NCBI GenBank assembly: GCA_020217035.1
Contig: JAIWOG010000295.1
Span: forward strand, 1-13,534
From: Magnetospirillum sp.
GTDB taxonomy: Bacteria; Pseudomonadota; Alphaproteobacteria; Rhodospirillales; Magnetospirillaceae
Reading direction: 5' to 3'
DNA: 13,534 nucleotides
Within the stretch, counting starts at the first letter, position 1. Each line of letters begins with the position of its first letter. The translations under genes and the position numbers were made by a program. Below the pieces are notes generated by a model. It ran no database searches. It was not told the DNA's origin and saw only the letters and a program-made list of their open reading frames with translations. Of this stretch, positions 12,567 through 13,534 are shown piece by piece.

Positions 12567-13534
12567 ATGAGCACCAACACCGACGCCACCGTCTACAACG
12601 AAGACGTGGTGAAGAAGTTCGTCCTTGCGGCGATTTTCTGGGGTGTGGTTGGCTTTCTGGCTGGCGACTTCATCGCCTGGCAGTTGGCCTTCCCCGCCCT
12701 GAACCTGGACCTGGAGTGGACCACCTTCGGTCGTCTGCGTCCGGTTCACACCTCCGCCGTCATCTTCGCCTTCGGCGGCAACATTCTTTTCTGCACCTCG
12801 CTGTACGTCGTGCAGCGTACCTGCCGCGCCAGCCTGTTCGGCGGCTCGGGCTTCGGCACCTTCGTGTTCTGGAACTTCCAGGCGCTGATCGTTGTCGCCG
12901 CGTTGACCTATGTCCTCGGGTTCTCCCAGGGCCAGGAATACGCCGAGCCGGAATGGTGGGTCGACCTGTGGCTGACCGTGATCTGGGTCTGCTATCTGAT
13001 CATTTTCGCCGGCACCATCATGAAGCGTAAGGAACCCCACATCTATGTGGCCAACTGGTTCTTCTTCGCCATGATCCTGACGGTGGCCATGCTGCATCTG
13101 GGTAACAACCTGGCTGTCCCGGCTGGCTTCTTCGGCGGCGACTGGATGAAGTCGTACAACATCTTTGGCGGCGTGCAGAACGCCATGACCCAATGGTGGT
13201 ACGGCCACAACGCGGTGGGCTTCTTCCTGACCGCCGGCTTCCTGGGCATCATGTACTACTTCGTGCCCAAGCGCGCCGAACGTCCGGTCTATTCGTACCG
13301 TCTGTCCATCGTGCACTTCTGGGCGCTGATCTTCCTCTACATCTGGGCTGGTCCGCACCATCTGCATTACACCGCTCTGCCGGATTGGGCCCAGACCCTG
13401 GGCGCCACCTTCTCGGTGATGCTGTGGATGCCGTCCTGGGGTGGCATGATCAACGGCCTGATGACCCTGTCGGGTGCCTGGGACAAGCTGCGCACCGACC
13501 CGGTGATGCGTTTCCTGGTGTCCTCGGTGGCCTT
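12567..13534 (+). CDS. ccoN: Cytochrome c oxidase, cbb3-type, subunit I (3' end outside the window)
   Basis: The catalytic membrane subunit of the high-affinity cbb3 terminal oxidase, reducing O2 to water with proton pumping. The frame is open for 322 residues to the window end, about two thirds of the family's length. Visible ligands are His61 in [12 protein letters not shown] (low-spin haem), His214 in [11 protein letters not shown] (CuB), Tyr258 in [11 protein letters not shown] (cross-linked Tyr), and His264-His265 in [13 protein letters not shown] (CuB). Several hydrophobic helices are seen, at roughly 17-40, 60-82, 97-118, 133-152, 160-182, 213-232 and 245-263. ACAGGAG, 6 bases before the ATG, is a strong ribosome site. 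Expression is very likely induced at low oxygen through the FNR-type box. The rest of the cco operon should follow outside the window. Confidence 0.97.
   Translation, partial: MSTNTDATVYNEDVVKKFVLAAIFWGVVGFLAGDFIAWQLAFPALNLDLEWTTFGRLRPVHTSAVIFAFGGNILFCTSLYVVQRTCRASLFGGSGFGTFVFWNFQALIVVAALTYVLGFSQGQEYAEPEWWVDLWLTVIWVCYLIIFAGTIMKRKEPHIYVANWFFFAMILTVAMLHLGNNLAVPAGFFGGDWMKSYNIFGGVQNAMTQWWYGHNAVGFFLTAGFLGIMYYFVPKRAERPVYSYRLSIVHFWALIFLYIWAGPHHLHYTALPDWAQTLGATFSVMLWMPSWGGMINGLMTLSGAWDKLRTDPVMRFLVSSVA

Noticed and set aside
1..13534. Mobile element, prophage, CRISPR or defence island.
   Set aside because: No transposase, integrase, terminal repeats, direct-repeat arrays or toxin-antitoxin pairs were seen. 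The genes are housekeeping, respiratory and signalling genes of even composition.

Overview
The window is dense, GC-rich bacterial chromosome of alphaproteobacterial type, most likely Rhodospirillales and close to Magnetospirillum. That placement is an inference from base composition, gene repertoire, a cbb3 oxidase behind an FNR-type box, and remembered similarity of the proteins; no search was run. No tRNA, rRNA, CRISPR array, IS element or prophage gene is visible. No gene-free stretch exceeds about 240 bases.

Layout. (1) 2-1162, plus strand: the C-terminal part of the redox chaperone Hsp33 (hslO), then an unrecognised lipoprotein, closed by a strong bidirectional terminator. (2) 3829-1209, minus strand: the queuosine genes queA and tgt with overlapping stop and start codons, then a group III truncated haemoglobin with its own AT-rich promoter. 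(3) 3889-4824, plus strand: prolyl iminopeptidase. (4) 4960-10748, plus strand: a signalling block containing a stand-alone DnaA domain IV protein, an OmpR-type response regulator, a soluble receiver-histidine kinase hybrid, a SiaB-family kinase, a SiaC-family phosphoprotein, a second soluble histidine kinase and a FIST-domain protein. (5) 12329-10736, minus strand: an RlmI-like rRNA methyltransferase followed by a YkgJ-type cysteine-cluster protein whose 3' end overlaps the FIST gene. (6) 12567 to the window end, plus strand: the start of ccoN, behind a perfect TTGAT-N4-ATCAA box placed as in a class II FNR promoter.

How the genes may work together. Hsp33, the truncated haemoglobin and ccoN point to redox and low-oxygen life. 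The most interesting part is region 4. In Pseudomonas, SiaB phosphorylates SiaC, the PP2C enzyme SiaA reverses this, and unphosphorylated SiaC activates the diguanylate cyclase SiaD. Here SiaB and SiaC are present, but neither a PP2C phosphatase nor a GGDEF enzyme lies in the window. SiaC is instead followed 7 bases later by a histidine kinase with no recognisable sensor domain, then by a FIST sensor protein. This suggests, but does not prove, a partner-switching module in which SiaC controls a histidine kinase. The two-component pair upstream may belong to the same circuit or may be an independent unit.
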